Below are positions 35,423-44,723 of a stretch of DNA of 64,000 bases, piece by piece (positions within the stretch are counted from its first letter, which is position 1; every line of letters begins with the position of its first letter). Where the stretch lies: NCBI GenBank assembly GCA_022565595.1, contig JAIUML010000002.1:248001-312000 (forward strand), given 5' to 3'. Source of the stretch: Saccharospirillum sp. GTDB lineage: Bacteria > Pseudomonadota > Gammaproteobacteria > Pseudomonadales > Natronospirillaceae. The notes beneath the pieces are model-generated. The model saw only the letters and a list, made by a program, of their open reading frames with translations. It was not told the origin of the DNA and did no database searches. A program made the position numbers and the translations under genes.

Positions 35423-36666
35423 CACTGCAGGGCCTTTAACGTCTGAGCCAGTTGAGAGCGTGCGGTTTCCGGGGTCACGCGCTCGTCCATGAAGAACCGA
35501 TGGATGATTTCATGAAAAGCCGTTTCCGCCTGAGGAGAAGTCGCCATCGAATGCGCCACACTGGGCGCCAGGCGGCCTTCGGCACTGGCCTGACGAAACA
35601 CATAGTCACTGGCGCGGGCGCAATCGTCAAAGTCGTCCATCGCAATTTGTCGACGCACCGGTATGGTGCCCTTGGCCAGACTGAAATCCACCTGCGTCTG
35701 CTCGGCTATCAGGCTCTCCACGAAGAGGCGCCACTGTGCCGGGTCTGCCTGCTGACTGAACAATACAAAGGTATCAACACTGTAGAGGTGCTGTTCGTTG
35801 GTCCCCGGCACGGCAAGACAGAGGTAGTCTTTTCCGGCCTCCAGGCCCCAGGCTGTGAACTCCCCCTTGACCCAATCACCCATGATTTGCATCGCTGCCC
35901 GGCCTTCAGCCACCATTTGGCTGGCCTGTTGCCATTCACGTTGGTGCATCTGATCATCCATCAGAGTCTTGAGTTGGCGCAGCAGTATCAGGGCATCCAG
36001 CACTCGGTCATCGAACAGAGCCTGTTCTTCCAGATGAATGAAATAGCGCTGATAGAATTCAGGCCCGGCCAGGCTCAGCAGCAGAGTTTCGAAGAGCGTC
36101 GCGTTCTGCCACGCCTGATTCCCATGCGCCAGTGGCACTATGCCGGCCGCTCGAAATCTCGGTGCCAGCTCGATCAGTTGGCTCCAGGTGGTCGGCAAGG
36201 GAAGGTCCAGTTGCTCGAACACCCGGGGGTTGAGCCACATCCAGTTGATGCGATGGATGCTGACCGGTACAGCGACAACCTCGCCCTCAACCCGTATCAA
36301 CTGATCGATGACCGGTTCGAACAACCACTGAGGCGCCAACAGGGGATGGTCGAGTGGCTGCAGAAAACCCAGCGCCTGCCAATGCCTGATGTTCGGCCCT
36401 ATGATCTGCGCCGCACTGGGCGGCTCCCCGGCGATGACTCGCGCTTTGAGTACCGCCATGGCAGATTCTCCACCACCGCCGCGAACCGGATAATCGGCCC
36501 ATTCCAGGCCATGATCAGACAGTTGTCGGCGCAACACCTCGGCAGCCGCCTTCTCGCCTGCCGAGGTCCACCAGTGCAGGACGTCAAAGGGTGGCTGAGC
36601 TGAGGCAAGCGGCACATAACCGAGCAGCAGACTCATCAGAACAGTCATGTATGTTGCAGGCTTCAT
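35422..36666 (-). CDS. Periplasmic sugar-binding protein heading a two-component operon
   Basis: 414 residues with a signal peptide (about 1-23, ending ASAQPP). The mature start, VLHWWTSAGEKAAAEVL, and GGGGESAMAVLKAR resemble glucose/mannose-binding GltB/GtsA proteins of family 1. Unlike in Pseudomonas it is not followed by permeases but by the regulator and kinase, so it may act as a periplasmic co-sensor, as TctC does for TctDE. There is no Shine-Dalgarno; the start codon sits in an A-rich tract (AAAAATAATG). Confidence 0.8.
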   Translation of the reverse strand: MKPATYMTVLMSLLLGYVPLASAQPPFDVLHWWTSAGEKAAAEVLRRQLSDHGLEWADYPVRGGGGESAMAVLKARVIAGEPPSAAQIIGPNIRHWQALGFLQPLDHPLLAPQWLFEPVIDQLIRVEGEVVAVPVSIHRINWMWLNPRVFEQLDLPLPTTWSQLIELAPRFRAAGIVPLAHGNQAWQNATLFETLLLSLAGPEFYQRYFIHLEEQALFDDRVLDALILLRQLKTLMDDQMHQREWQQASQMVAEGRAAMQIMGDWVKGEFTAWGLEAGKDYLCLAVPGTNEQHLYSVDTFVLFSQQADPAQWRLFVESLIAEQTQVDFSLAKGTIPVRRQIAMDDFDDCARASDYVFRQASAEGRLAPSVAHSMATSPQAETAFHEIIHRFFMDERVTPETARSQLAQTLKALQ

Positions 36667-36878
36667 TATTTTTATCAGGTCGTCGCCGTTTTCCTGATCT
36701 TACCTGATCGCTGTCCACCATAATATTTCAAAGTCTTACACTACTGTTGCTTACTCCAGGCGACCCTGATGCCGGAAACCCCAAGCCCCACCTGGTTCGC
36801 GGGCACTGCTGCCGGGCCAGGGGGTTAGATAGTGCAAGATTCTCCGCTGCTGATGTTCTATAAAAGACGTTAAAAATC

Positions 36879-36908
36879 AGAAAGATAGACATCTTTCTGT
36901 CATCTTTC
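36879..36908. promoter_or_regulatory. Operator-like inverted and direct repeats upstream of sugar ABC operon
   Basis: AGAAAGAT (36879-36886) pairs perfectly with ATCTTTCT (36891-36898) over a 4-nt gap, and ATCTTTC recurs at 36902-36908, 11 bp after the first copy, about one helical turn. This arrangement suits a response regulator dimer site. Which protein binds is unknown. Confidence 0.45.
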
Positions 36909-36983
36909 AGAGCACCATTACTTACATTAACAGTAAGACAGAACCGTCCTCTAGAGTGGCACCTGAACGCTGATGTTCACTCC

Positions 36984-36998
36984 ACAACAACAAGAGGA
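36984..36998 (+). promoter_or_regulatory. CA motif (Hfq/Crc-type) abutting the RBS of the sugar-binding protein gene
   Basis: ACAACAACAAGAGGA places AACAACAA (36986-36993) directly before the GAGGA Shine-Dalgarno of the gene starting at 37006. Such AANAANAA motifs at ribosome binding sites are the targets of Hfq with Crc in Pseudomonas. The same AACAACAA string is in the loops of the CrcZ-like RNA of this window, so regulation by that system is plausible. Confidence 0.62.
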
Positions 36999-37005
36999 TT
37001 CATCC

Positions 37006-38259
37006 ATGACGTTTTCACTTCCAAGACTGCTGGCCCTGGGCCTGACGGCCAGTCTCGGCTCAACCGCTCTGGCGCAATCGCTGACCATTGAAAGCTGGCG
37101 TGTCGATGACCGCGCGCTGTGGGAGTCGGCTCTTATTCCCGCTTTCAACCGCAGCCATCCCGACATAGAAATTCGCTTTCGTCCCACCTCGCCAACCGAA
37201 TACGATTCCTCGATCAACGCTCGCCTCCAGGCAGGGACTGCCGGTGATCTGATCACCTGTCGACCCTTTGATGTCTCATTGAACCTTCATCAGCAGGGCC
37301 ACCTCGCCTCTCTCGACAGTCTGGATGGCCTGGCAAACTACCAGGACTTCGCCAAGCGCGCCTGGAGCACCGATGACGGCCAAACCACCTTCTGCATGCC
37401 AATGGCATCGGTCATTCACGGCTTCCTGTACAACAAGGAAATCTTTGCAGAGCTTGGGCTGACACCGCCACACAGTCGGGAGCAGTTCTTTCAGGTACTG
37501 GATACCATCAAGAACAACAGCCGCGTGACCCCGCTGGCCCTTGGCTCGAATGACCAGTGGGAAGCGAATCAGATCGTTTTTACCAATATCGGCGCCAACT
37601 ACTGGCAAGGCGAGCAGGGGCGCCAGGCGTTGTTAAATGGGGAAGCCCGCTTTACCGATGATGCCTTTGTCGCGGTCTGGGCAGAGATGGCGCGTTGGGG
37701 CGATTACATGGGCCGTGGCTATCAGTCACAGACTTACGGTGACTCACAAAACCTCTTTGCACTGGGGCGTGCCGCCATTTACCCGACCGGCTCCTGGGAC
37801 ATTGCCTACTTCAATGACCAGGCCGACTTTGAGTTTGGCGCTTTCCGCCCTCCCGTCGAACAGCCATCAGACCAGTGCTATATCTCGGACCACACCGACA
37901 TCGGCATCGGCATCAATGCCCACTCGCCCAATCAGGAAGCGGCCAGAACCTTCCTCAACTGGGTCGCTGGCTCCGAGTTTGCCGAATTGTTTACCAACCG
38001 TGTGACCGGTTTCTTCTCGTTGTCGAGCCATGAGGTGGACGTTACGGATCCCGTTGCTGCTGAAATGATTGGCTGGCGCAATGACTGCGAGTCAACCATC
38101 CGTCTGAACGCCCAGGTCATGAACCGCGGCACCCCCAATATGGAGCAGGAGCTTTGGGTAGTCAGCAGCCAGGTACTCAATGGCACGATTTCAGCCGAAG
38201 CTGCGGCCGCCAGAATTCAGCAAGGCTTTGCACAGTGGTACGAACCTCAGTCTGATTGA
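37006..38259 (+). CDS. Sugar ABC transporter periplasmic binding protein
   Basis: 417 residues. A signal peptide (about 1-24, ending ALAQS) precedes a family 1 solute-binding protein (LTIESWRVDDRALWESALIPAF at the mature start is typical of di/oligosaccharide binders). ATG 37006 has GAGGA 8 bases upstream; an upstream in-frame ATG at 36973 lies in the leader. It heads an operon with two permeases. The exact sugar cannot be read. A CA motif next to its RBS suggests post-transcriptional carbon control. Confidence 0.85.
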   Translation: MTFSLPRLLALGLTASLGSTALAQSLTIESWRVDDRALWESALIPAFNRSHPDIEIRFRPTSPTEYDSSINARLQAGTAGDLITCRPFDVSLNLHQQGHLASLDSLDGLANYQDFAKRAWSTDDGQTTFCMPMASVIHGFLYNKEIFAELGLTPPHSREQFFQVLDTIKNNSRVTPLALGSNDQWEANQIVFTNIGANYWQGEQGRQALLNGEARFTDDAFVAVWAEMARWGDYMGRGYQSQTYGDSQNLFALGRAAIYPTGSWDIAYFNDQADFEFGAFRPPVEQPSDQCYISDHTDIGIGINAHSPNQEAARTFLNWVAGSEFAELFTNRVTGFFSLSSHEVDVTDPVAAEMIGWRNDCESTIRLNAQVMNRGTPNMEQELWVVSSQVLNGTISAEAAAARIQQGFAQWYEPQSD

Positions 38260-38335
38260 TCAGGCTGTTTGAGGGGTTCTGGTGGTCCAACTGTGGACAA
38301 CCAGCCCCTCCTTTTTCTCGGTAGAGGTTTCGCTC

Positions 38336-39250
38336 ATGTCTCATCGCTTTCCCTGGCACCTGGTGTTCTTTCTGGCACCGGCCCTTATCATCTATGGCGT
38401 GTTCAGTGCTTATCCACTCGTCGATACGTTGCGCTTAAGTTTCTTCGTGGAATCCGTCACTGGCGAGCGCCGTTTTTCCGGGTTGACCAACTTCTACACC
38501 CTGTTGGGCGAGTCGACCTGGTCCAACGCTTTCTGGAATGCGCTATGGAACAACATACGCTTCTTTCTGATCCATATGCTGGTGCAGAACCCGATTGCTT
38601 TGCTGCTGGCGGCACTGCTGAGTCTGAAAGGGTTGAAGGGCGCACGCACCTATCGCACGCTGATATTTCTGCCGACCTTGCTGTCCGTGGTCATCATCGG
38701 TTTTATCTGGCAACTGATACTGAGCCCACTCTGGGGTGTCAGTGAAGGCTTGCTGGCAATGCTGGGTCTGGATTTTCTGTTCGATGCCTGGCTGGGCAAT
38801 GAAAGCAGTGCCCTGACCACTCTGGCGCTGATATCGGTCTGGCAATTTGTTGGTATCCCGATGATGTTGATTTATGCCAGTCTGCTGTCGATTCCCGATG
38901 ACATCATCGAGGCGGCCACTGTCGATGGCGCCTCACCCTGGCGCATTTTCTGGCGCATCAAATTACCCCTGGTACTGCCCACTCTGGGGCTGGTCACCAT
39001 TCTGACCTTTGTCGGTAACTTTAATGCCTTTGAGCTGATTTATGCCGTCAAAGGCGCCCTGGCAGGGCCCAATTACTCGACCGATATACTGGGTACCTTT
39101 TTCTATCGGACCTTTTTTGGTTACCAGTCACAGATAGGGAGTGCCACCCTGGGGGCTACTGTCGCCACCCTGATGTTCCTCGTCATCCTGCTCGGAGTCA
39201 TGGCGTATTTCTTCGCTATTCAACGCCGATTGACCCGTTATCAAATGTGA
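38336..39250 (+). CDS. Sugar ABC transporter permease, MalF/LacF type
   Basis: 304 residues with six membrane helices, beginning FPWHLVFFLAPALIIYGVFSAYP. The EAA loop that docks the ATPase reads EAATVDGASPWRIFWRIKLPLV near residue 200. RBS GAGG precedes the ATG at 38336. The 76-bp gap after the binding-protein gene contains a short A/T-poor stretch without an obvious terminator. It works with the next permease to form the channel. Confidence 0.88.
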   Translation: MSHRFPWHLVFFLAPALIIYGVFSAYPLVDTLRLSFFVESVTGERRFSGLTNFYTLLGESTWSNAFWNALWNNIRFFLIHMLVQNPIALLLAALLSLKGLKGARTYRTLIFLPTLLSVVIIGFIWQLILSPLWGVSEGLLAMLGLDFLFDAWLGNESSALTTLALISVWQFVGIPMMLIYASLLSIPDDIIEAATVDGASPWRIFWRIKLPLVLPTLGLVTILTFVGNFNAFELIYAVKGALAGPNYSTDILGTFFYRTFFGYQSQIGSATLGATVATLMFLVILLGVMAYFFAIQRRLTRYQM

Positions 39251-39261
39251 GGCCACAACCC

Positions 39262-40101
39262 ATGAACACGATTCGACATTCGCTGGGCAAGCGCAGCCTG
39301 GTGCATTTGACCCTGGTGGCTTTTACCCTGCTGGCACTGTTTCCAATGGCGCTGGTCATTGTCAACTCGTTCAAATCCAGACGCGCCATTTTTGACGCCC
39401 CACTGGCCTTGCCCACGCCAGAAAGTTTTACCATCATCGGCTACCAGCGCGTCATTGAGCAATCCGACTTTCTGTTGTTTTTTGGCAATAGCCTGATTGT
39501 GACCTTGATTCCCCTGACGCTGGTTTTGCTTTTTGGTGCCATGGCCGCCTGGGCATTAAGCGAGTACCGATTCAGAGGCAATCGCCTGCTGATGTTGTTT
39601 CTGGCCATTGGCATCATGGTACCAATCCGGCTGGGCACGGTCAGTATTCTCGAACTGATGGTGGGCTTGAATCTGATCAATACTCACCTGGCCTTGATTC
39701 TTGTTTACACGGCTCAGGGCTTGCCCCTCGCTGTGTTCATTCTCCATGAATTCATCAGTCAGGTACCCAAGGAATTGAAAGAGGCCGCTCGCTGTGACGG
39801 CGTCAGCGAATACCGACTCTTTTTTCAGATCATACTGCCACTGATTCGACCGGCCATTGCCACTGTTGCGGTGTTCACCATGGTGCCGATGTGGAATGAC
39901 CTCTGGTTTCCGTTGATATTGGCACCGTCGGAACAGACGCAGACCATTCAGTTGGGGGTACAGCAGTTTATTGGTCAGTACGCCACCGACTGGAATGCCG
40001 TGCTCAGCGCGTTGACATTGGCCGTTTTGCCTGTGCTGGTGCTCTATGTCTTCTTTTCTCAGCACCTTATCCGCGGCCTCACCTCAGGTGCTGTCAAATA
40101 A
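39262..40101 (+). CDS. Sugar ABC transporter permease, MalG/LacG type
   Basis: 279 residues with six membrane helices and the EAA loop ELKEAARCDGVSEYRLFFQI near residue 175. It lies 11 bp after its partner permease. No ATP-binding gene follows; the next gene is on the opposite strand. The importer must therefore use an ATPase encoded elsewhere, as is common for shared MsmX/UgpC/MalK-type subunits. Confidence 0.88.
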   Translation: MNTIRHSLGKRSLVHLTLVAFTLLALFPMALVIVNSFKSRRAIFDAPLALPTPESFTIIGYQRVIEQSDFLLFFGNSLIVTLIPLTLVLLFGAMAAWALSEYRFRGNRLLMLFLAIGIMVPIRLGTVSILELMVGLNLINTHLALILVYTAQGLPLAVFILHEFISQVPKELKEAARCDGVSEYRLFFQIILPLIRPAIATVAVFTMVPMWNDLWFPLILAPSEQTQTIQLGVQQFIGQYATDWNAVLSALTLAVLPVLVLYVFFSQHLIRGLTSGAVK

Positions 40102-40119
40102 GCCCGCTAATGACCGGCC

Positions 40120-41379
40120 TTAGTCGAGGCTGGTCAGATAGTGCCTTCTCGACCACATTTTCATGCCATCCAGACGCCGCAACCGCTCGGCGATGCGGGT
40201 GAGAGTCGGTTCAACCGAATGCTCACCTGCGGCAAGGCCACCAAGATGTGACTCCCAACTGCTCCAGAAGCGACGCATCTCGGGGATATCGGGCATGGTT
40301 TCACCGGTGGCAGCCATGTTGAAGGTGTGAGCGATGAGCGGGTTGGATTCCAGTTCAGCCATCAGTCTCTTGTTGGCAACCGCACCAAGAGGCCGGTCAT
40401 TATTGAGTGTCGAAACCCCTTCGTAGGGCATGACGTAATCCTCAAGGAATTGCTGTGCCAACTCCTTGTTGGGGCTGAAGGCATTGATGGTACCGGCCAG
40501 AAAACCGACAAAAGGCCGGCCTGCGCCAGCGGATTCGGAAACCGCCGGAAAACGGGCCAGTTCGAAGGGGGTACCAGATTGGCGAATGTCGTTCCAGGCC
40601 CAGGGGCCGTTGATGATCATGGCGGCTTCCCCTGAGGTAAAGGCATCCATCATGCGGCCATAATCATCCGTTTCTTCGATCACACCTTCGGCCATGAGGG
40701 TGCGCAGCATCTGTACGCCTTCGATGGCACCTCTGTTGTCCACCCCGACTTCTGTCAGGTCGTAGGCCTGATCGATCTTCTTGAACGAATAGCCACCGGC
40801 CGAGGTGACCAAGGGCCAGGTAAAATAGGGTGTCCGATACGCCCAGGCAATGGCTCGCTTGCCCTCGGGGCGCAATGCCTTGTCCAGTTCGATGACGTCC
40901 GCCCAGGTCCTGGGTGGTGACTCAATCAGGTTGGGGTTGTAGATCAGAGAGATGGCTTCCATGGAAATCGGATAACCAAAAACCTGATCGCCTACTGTCA
41001 TGGCACTCCAGGCAAAATCGTATACCTCGGATCTGAGTTCGGGTGAGGGCTCTACCGGGAGCAGAAGCCCCTCATTGATCCAGGAACCGAAGCGATCGTG
41101 TGCCCAGAAAATGATATCCGGTGCTTCGGTTGTGGTGGCAAAACGGGTAAAGCGAGCGGCAGGGTCGCCCTCTTCGGACCAGTCATCCTGGGTCAGTACA
41201 GTAACCGGCACACCCGTATCGTCGGTAAAGCGCTGCCCCAGCTCGCGCATGCCGTTATGACTTTTATCGCTATTGATCCAGATTGTCAGGGTACCGAACT
41301 CCAGTGCCTGGGCCGGATAGACAAGCACCAGTAACAGCCACATTGAAATACGGCTGACCGTTGTTTGTAAAATGTGCAT
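40120..41379 (-). CDS. malE: Maltose/maltodextrin-binding protein MalE
   Basis: 419 residues with a signal peptide (about 1-25, ending AQALEF). Strong match to MalE: LTIWINSDKSHNGM, APDIIFWAHDRFGSW, PYFTWPLVTSAGGY, AAMIINGPWAWNDI and SPNKELAQQFLEDY. It has about 20 extra C-terminal residues. ATG 41379 has GGAG nearby; a TTG at 41391 is less likely. It stands alone, convergent to the permease operon and without malF, malG or malK beside it. It may serve the adjacent permeases or a distant system. Confidence 0.92.
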   Translation of the reverse strand: MHILQTTVSRISMWLLLVLVYPAQALEFGTLTIWINSDKSHNGMRELGQRFTDDTGVPVTVLTQDDWSEEGDPAARFTRFATTTEAPDIIFWAHDRFGSWINEGLLLPVEPSPELRSEVYDFAWSAMTVGDQVFGYPISMEAISLIYNPNLIESPPRTWADVIELDKALRPEGKRAIAWAYRTPYFTWPLVTSAGGYSFKKIDQAYDLTEVGVDNRGAIEGVQMLRTLMAEGVIEETDDYGRMMDAFTSGEAAMIINGPWAWNDIRQSGTPFELARFPAVSESAGAGRPFVGFLAGTINAFSPNKELAQQFLEDYVMPYEGVSTLNNDRPLGAVANKRLMAELESNPLIAHTFNMAATGETMPDIPEMRRFWSSWESHLGGLAAGEHSVEPTLTRIAERLRRLDGMKMWSRRHYLTSLD

Positions 41380-41607
41380 GAGCAACTCCAATCAGGCTTT
41401 TTTGCTGTGATCAACAAGCCTCTATTGTTATATTAACGAACCGATCTATAGCGTCCTGGCTGGTCAGCAGTTCCCGAGTCAACGGTAACGACCGAGGTAC
41501 TGCCGAGCAAAGAACCGGCGACTGCTTCAGGTGGTGGCTTTCTTTGGAGCCCCAGCCCTGGATGCAGACTATTATGACGACTCTGTCACATTGACCACGG
41601 TTGAATT

Positions 41608-42840
41608 ATGGACACGTTTGATATTGCTATCGTGGGTGGAGGCATGGTTGGACTCAGCCTCGCACTGGCGTTAAAACCCAGCCTGGAGGCGGGCAAAAGC
41701 CTGGTGGTGATTGACCCGGCACCTCAGCCAACCGAGCAAGCACCCCACTCACCCAGCTTTGACGACCGCGCCACCGCTTTGGCCGACTACAGTTGCCAGG
41801 CACTGGAACACCTCGGGGTCTGGCCTGCGCTGAGTGCTCACGCCAGCGCCATTGACTGGATAGAAGTCAGTGACCGAGGGCACCTGGGCTATCAGGTGCT
41901 GGACAGCCAGCGCCTGTTCAACCGGCCTTTTGGCGCGGTAGTCAGCAACACCAATCTGGGCCAGGCCCTGTGGCAACAAGCTCGTACCCTGCCAGAAGTG
42001 GAATGGTGTTTTGGCGAGCCCGTCGACCGCATTGACAGCCACTCCGAACACCAGCGGTTAACGCTCAACAGGTCCCGAACGCTCGCCGCCAGGCAGGTCT
42101 TCCTCTGCGACGGCGGCCGTTCACCGCTGTTGCAGAAATTGGGAATCCCCTTACAGCAACAGCCCTACCAGGCCATGGCGAGAATCGCAACCGTGCGCAC
42201 CGAACAACCACACCGGGGCCGTGCCTATGAACGCTTTACCCACCAGGGGCCTATTGCGCTGTTGCCCTTTGGCAATTACTGCGCCCTGGTCTGGACCTAT
42301 CCGGAGCGGCTCCACAAGCGCATCAACGCCATGACCCCGGCGCAGCAACTCGACTGGTTGAACCAGCACTTTGGGCAACGCCTGGGTCGTCTGACCGAAA
42401 TCAGCCCAACCCAGGCCTATCCACTGAGTCTGGTTCAGGCCGTTGCCCCCATCCGTCACCGACTGATGGCGCTCGGCAACTCGGCCGCTACCCTTCACCC
42501 CGTCGCTGGCCAGGGTTTCAACCTGGCCATGCGCAGCCTGATGCGCAGCGCCCGCTACTGCAACCAGAGCTTCGCCGAGGGCAAAGAGCCCGGCGAATTC
42601 AAGGGATTGCAGGCGCTGGCGCAAAGCATCGCCGCAGACCAACGCCAGACAGCCTTCTTTTCCGATCAACTGGTGCGCCATTTCAGCTCAACCAACCCCC
42701 TGGTGGCCGCCGCTCGAACCCTCGCCCTGGGCAGCCTGGACCGACACCCTATGGCCCAAAAGGCCTTTGCTCTGGCCAGCATGGGCTTGCTGCAAAACGC
42801 GCCCTTGTCATCGGCCCCATTGGAGGTCCTGCCGACATGA
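41608..42840 (+). CDS. ubiH: 2-octaprenyl-6-methoxyphenol hydroxylase, UbiH
   Basis: 410 residues. FAD-dependent aromatic hydroxylase of ubiquinone synthesis. The N-terminal dinucleotide fold is [16 protein letters not shown], and the second FAD motif with HPVAGQGFNLAMR lies near residue 293. The UbiH/UbiI pairing is usual in gammaproteobacteria; UbiH assignment to the first gene is by convention of order. Its end overlaps the next hydroxylase by 4 bp (ATGA). Confidence 0.88.
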   Translation: MDTFDIAIVGGGMVGLSLALALKPSLEAGKSLVVIDPAPQPTEQAPHSPSFDDRATALADYSCQALEHLGVWPALSAHASAIDWIEVSDRGHLGYQVLDSQRLFNRPFGAVVSNTNLGQALWQQARTLPEVEWCFGEPVDRIDSHSEHQRLTLNRSRTLAARQVFLCDGGRSPLLQKLGIPLQQQPYQAMARIATVRTEQPHRGRAYERFTHQGPIALLPFGNYCALVWTYPERLHKRINAMTPAQQLDWLNQHFGQRLGRLTEISPTQAYPLSLVQAVAPIRHRLMALGNSAATLHPVAGQGFNLAMRSLMRSARYCNQSFAEGKEPGEFKGLQALAQSIAADQRQTAFFSDQLVRHFSSTNPLVAAARTLALGSLDRHPMAQKAFALASMGLLQNAPLSSAPLEVLPT

Positions 42841-44057
42841 ACCAGCACACTACTTCTTCACAGTCCTTCGATGCCATCATCGCCGGAGGTGGCATGGTTG
42901 GCCTGTCGCTGGCCATCGCCGCCAGCCAGAGCGGGCTCAGAGTCGCCGTCATCGAACCCGGTGTCGCCGAAGCCCCGAAGCTCGAGCCTGATGTATTCTC
43001 GCCACGGGTCAGCGCCGTCAATCACTTCACCAGGCAATGGTTCGAATCACTGGGCGTTTGGCAGCAACTGCCCCGACAACGCCTATGTGGCTACCGCCAG
43101 ATGCACGTCTGGGATGGACTGGGCCAGGGCCAGATCGCATTCGACAGCGACCAGATTGGCCACTCGGAGCTGGGCCACATTGTCGAAAACCGCTGGCTTC
43201 TCGATGCCATGCTGAGCGTCGCCAGCCGCCAGACCCGGCTCGAACTGATGGCCGGCCACCGTTTGGCAACATGGAATCAGGACAACCACCAGACGATCGT
43301 CCAGCTGGAAGACGGGACCGAACTGACCTCAACGGTACTCGCCGGTTGCGACGGCCGTCACTCGAAGCTGCGCGAACAAGCCGGCATCGACACCCGCGAA
43401 TGGCCCTACCACCACACCGCCCTGGTCACCAGCATCAAACACCAGCGCCCGCATCAGGCCACCGCCCGCCAGGTCTTTCTCGACTCCGGGCCCCTGGCAT
43501 TGCTGCCATTGAACAACAGCGGCGACGAACACTGGAGTTCCATTGTCTGGAGCGCCGACACCCATCGTGCCACCGAACTGCTGGCCCTGGATGATGAGGC
43601 GTTTAAACAAGCACTCCACCAGGCCAGCGAAGGCTGCCTCGGTGACATAGAACAGGCAGACCCGAGACACAGTTTCCCGCTCAGCCAGATGCACGCCAAA
43701 GACTACTACAAAGGCCGCCTCGTGCTGCTCGGCGACGCCGCCCATGCCATACACCCCCTCGCCGGCCAGGGCGCCAACCTGGGTTTTCAGGACGCCAAAG
43801 CACTCAGCGACGAATGGGCACGCGCACACAAATACCGCCTGGACCTCGGCGAACGCAGCATCATGAGACGCTACCAGCGCCAACGCCAGACCCACAACCT
43901 GGCGGCCATGGCCGCCATGGACGGCTTCAAACGACTCTTCCAGAGCGACCAGCCGTTGGCCGTTTTAGCCCGCAACATCGGCATGAGTCAGTTCAACCGT
44001 CACCCCCTGATCAAACGCCCAATGATGTTGGCTGCAACCGGGCAACTGGTACCCTAG
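42837..44057 (+). CDS. ubiI: Ubiquinone biosynthesis hydroxylase, UbiI/VisC family
   Basis: 406 residues. A second FAD monooxygenase of the UbiH/UbiI/UbiF family: [17 protein letters not shown] at the N-terminus, the central [14 protein letters not shown], and [21 protein letters not shown] near residue 300. It probably hydroxylates C5 of the ubiquinone ring; UbiF-type C6 activity cannot be excluded. Translationally coupled to ubiH. The codon choice is more C-rich at third positions than in neighbours, especially from 43.0 to 44.0 kb. Confidence 0.85.
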   Translation: MNQHTTSSQSFDAIIAGGGMVGLSLAIAASQSGLRVAVIEPGVAEAPKLEPDVFSPRVSAVNHFTRQWFESLGVWQQLPRQRLCGYRQMHVWDGLGQGQIAFDSDQIGHSELGHIVENRWLLDAMLSVASRQTRLELMAGHRLATWNQDNHQTIVQLEDGTELTSTVLAGCDGRHSKLREQAGIDTREWPYHHTALVTSIKHQRPHQATARQVFLDSGPLALLPLNNSGDEHWSSIVWSADTHRATELLALDDEAFKQALHQASEGCLGDIEQADPRHSFPLSQMHAKDYYKGRLVLLGDAAHAIHPLAGQGANLGFQDAKALSDEWARAHKYRLDLGERSIMRRYQRQRQTHNLAAMAAMDGFKRLFQSDQPLAVLARNIGMSQFNRHPLIKRPMMLAATGQLVP

Positions 44058-44179
44058 AAACCTATCGGACCAGGACGGACTTGATGAGCAGCTTGATTAG
44101 GCTAGCTCGGGGGCCGGTCAGGCCAATGGAGGGCGTCGGTTCCCCGAGCGGGTTTATCCCGAAAAACAGGACCCAATCG

Positions 44180-44644
44180 ATGTTTCACATAGCTTTGCAT
44201 GAACCCAGAATCGCCCCTAACACCGGCAATATCATCCGCCTGGCCGCCAACAACGGCTGCCGGCTGCACATTATTGAACCCATGGGGTTTGATTTTGAGG
44301 AAAAGAAACTGCGCCGCGCTGGCCTCGACTACCACGATCTTTCACGGCTGACCCGCTACCCCGACTATGCCAGCTTCCTTGAAGCCATGGGGCCAAGGCG
44401 CATCCTCGCCTGTACCACCAAAGGCAGCCAGCCCTACCACCAGGTGACTTACCGGGAGGAGGACGTACTGCTGTTTGGCTCGGAAACCAGCGGTCTGCCC
44501 CCCGAAATTCGCGACGCCCTGCCCACAGAGCAACGCATCCGCATTCCCATGATGCCCAACAACCGCAGCATCAACCTCGCCAATGCCGTCGCCATCATCA
44601 GTTACGAAGCCTGGCGACAATCGGGTTTTGCGGGAGGAAACTGA
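44180..44644 (+). CDS. trmL: tRNA (cytidine(34)-2'-O)-methyltransferase
   Basis: 154 residues, SPOUT superfamily. Methylates the wobble ribose of tRNA(Leu) species. The start [21 protein letters not shown] and the knot motifs [11 protein letters not shown] and [20 protein letters not shown] are diagnostic. An in-frame extension to 43814 runs inside the preceding gene's other frame and was discarded. The gap of 122 bp after ubiI contains no clear promoter. Confidence 0.93.
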   Translation: MFHIALHEPRIAPNTGNIIRLAANNGCRLHIIEPMGFDFEEKKLRRAGLDYHDLSRLTRYPDYASFLEAMGPRRILACTTKGSQPYHQVTYREEDVLLFGSETSGLPPEIRDALPTEQRIRIPMMPNNRSINLANAVAIISYEAWRQSGFAGGN

Positions 44645-44723
44645 GCGTTCGACTTGCTGTGTCGAGCTCATCCGGTTTAAATAGCCCTTCCATGCCAACT
44701 TTACAAACAAGAGGTAACCCACC

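Larger units (their letters stand above)
36667..37005. promoter_or_regulatory. Divergent regulatory region between two sugar-binding protein genes
   Basis: 339 bp with no gene. Near the minus-strand start, ATCAGGT (36674-36680) and ACCTGAT (36702-36708) form a spaced inverted repeat. Near the plus-strand gene are AGAAAGAT-AGAC-ATCTTTCT with a further ATCTTTC, a CTTAC/GTAAG repeat (36921-36937), and an AACAACAA motif before the Shine-Dalgarno. A regulated two-way promoter region is likely, with the adjacent OmpR-type regulator a candidate. Confidence 0.55.

Noticed and set aside
36957-36971. TGGCAC-like -24 element before the sugar-binding protein gene
   Set aside because: The GG to GC distance is 9 bp, not 10, and the -12 region does not match, so sigma54 would not be expected to use it.
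43814-44179. Extended N-terminus for trmL
   Set aside because: Out-of-frame reading of ubiI and its downstream gap; TrmL begins at MFHIALHEP.
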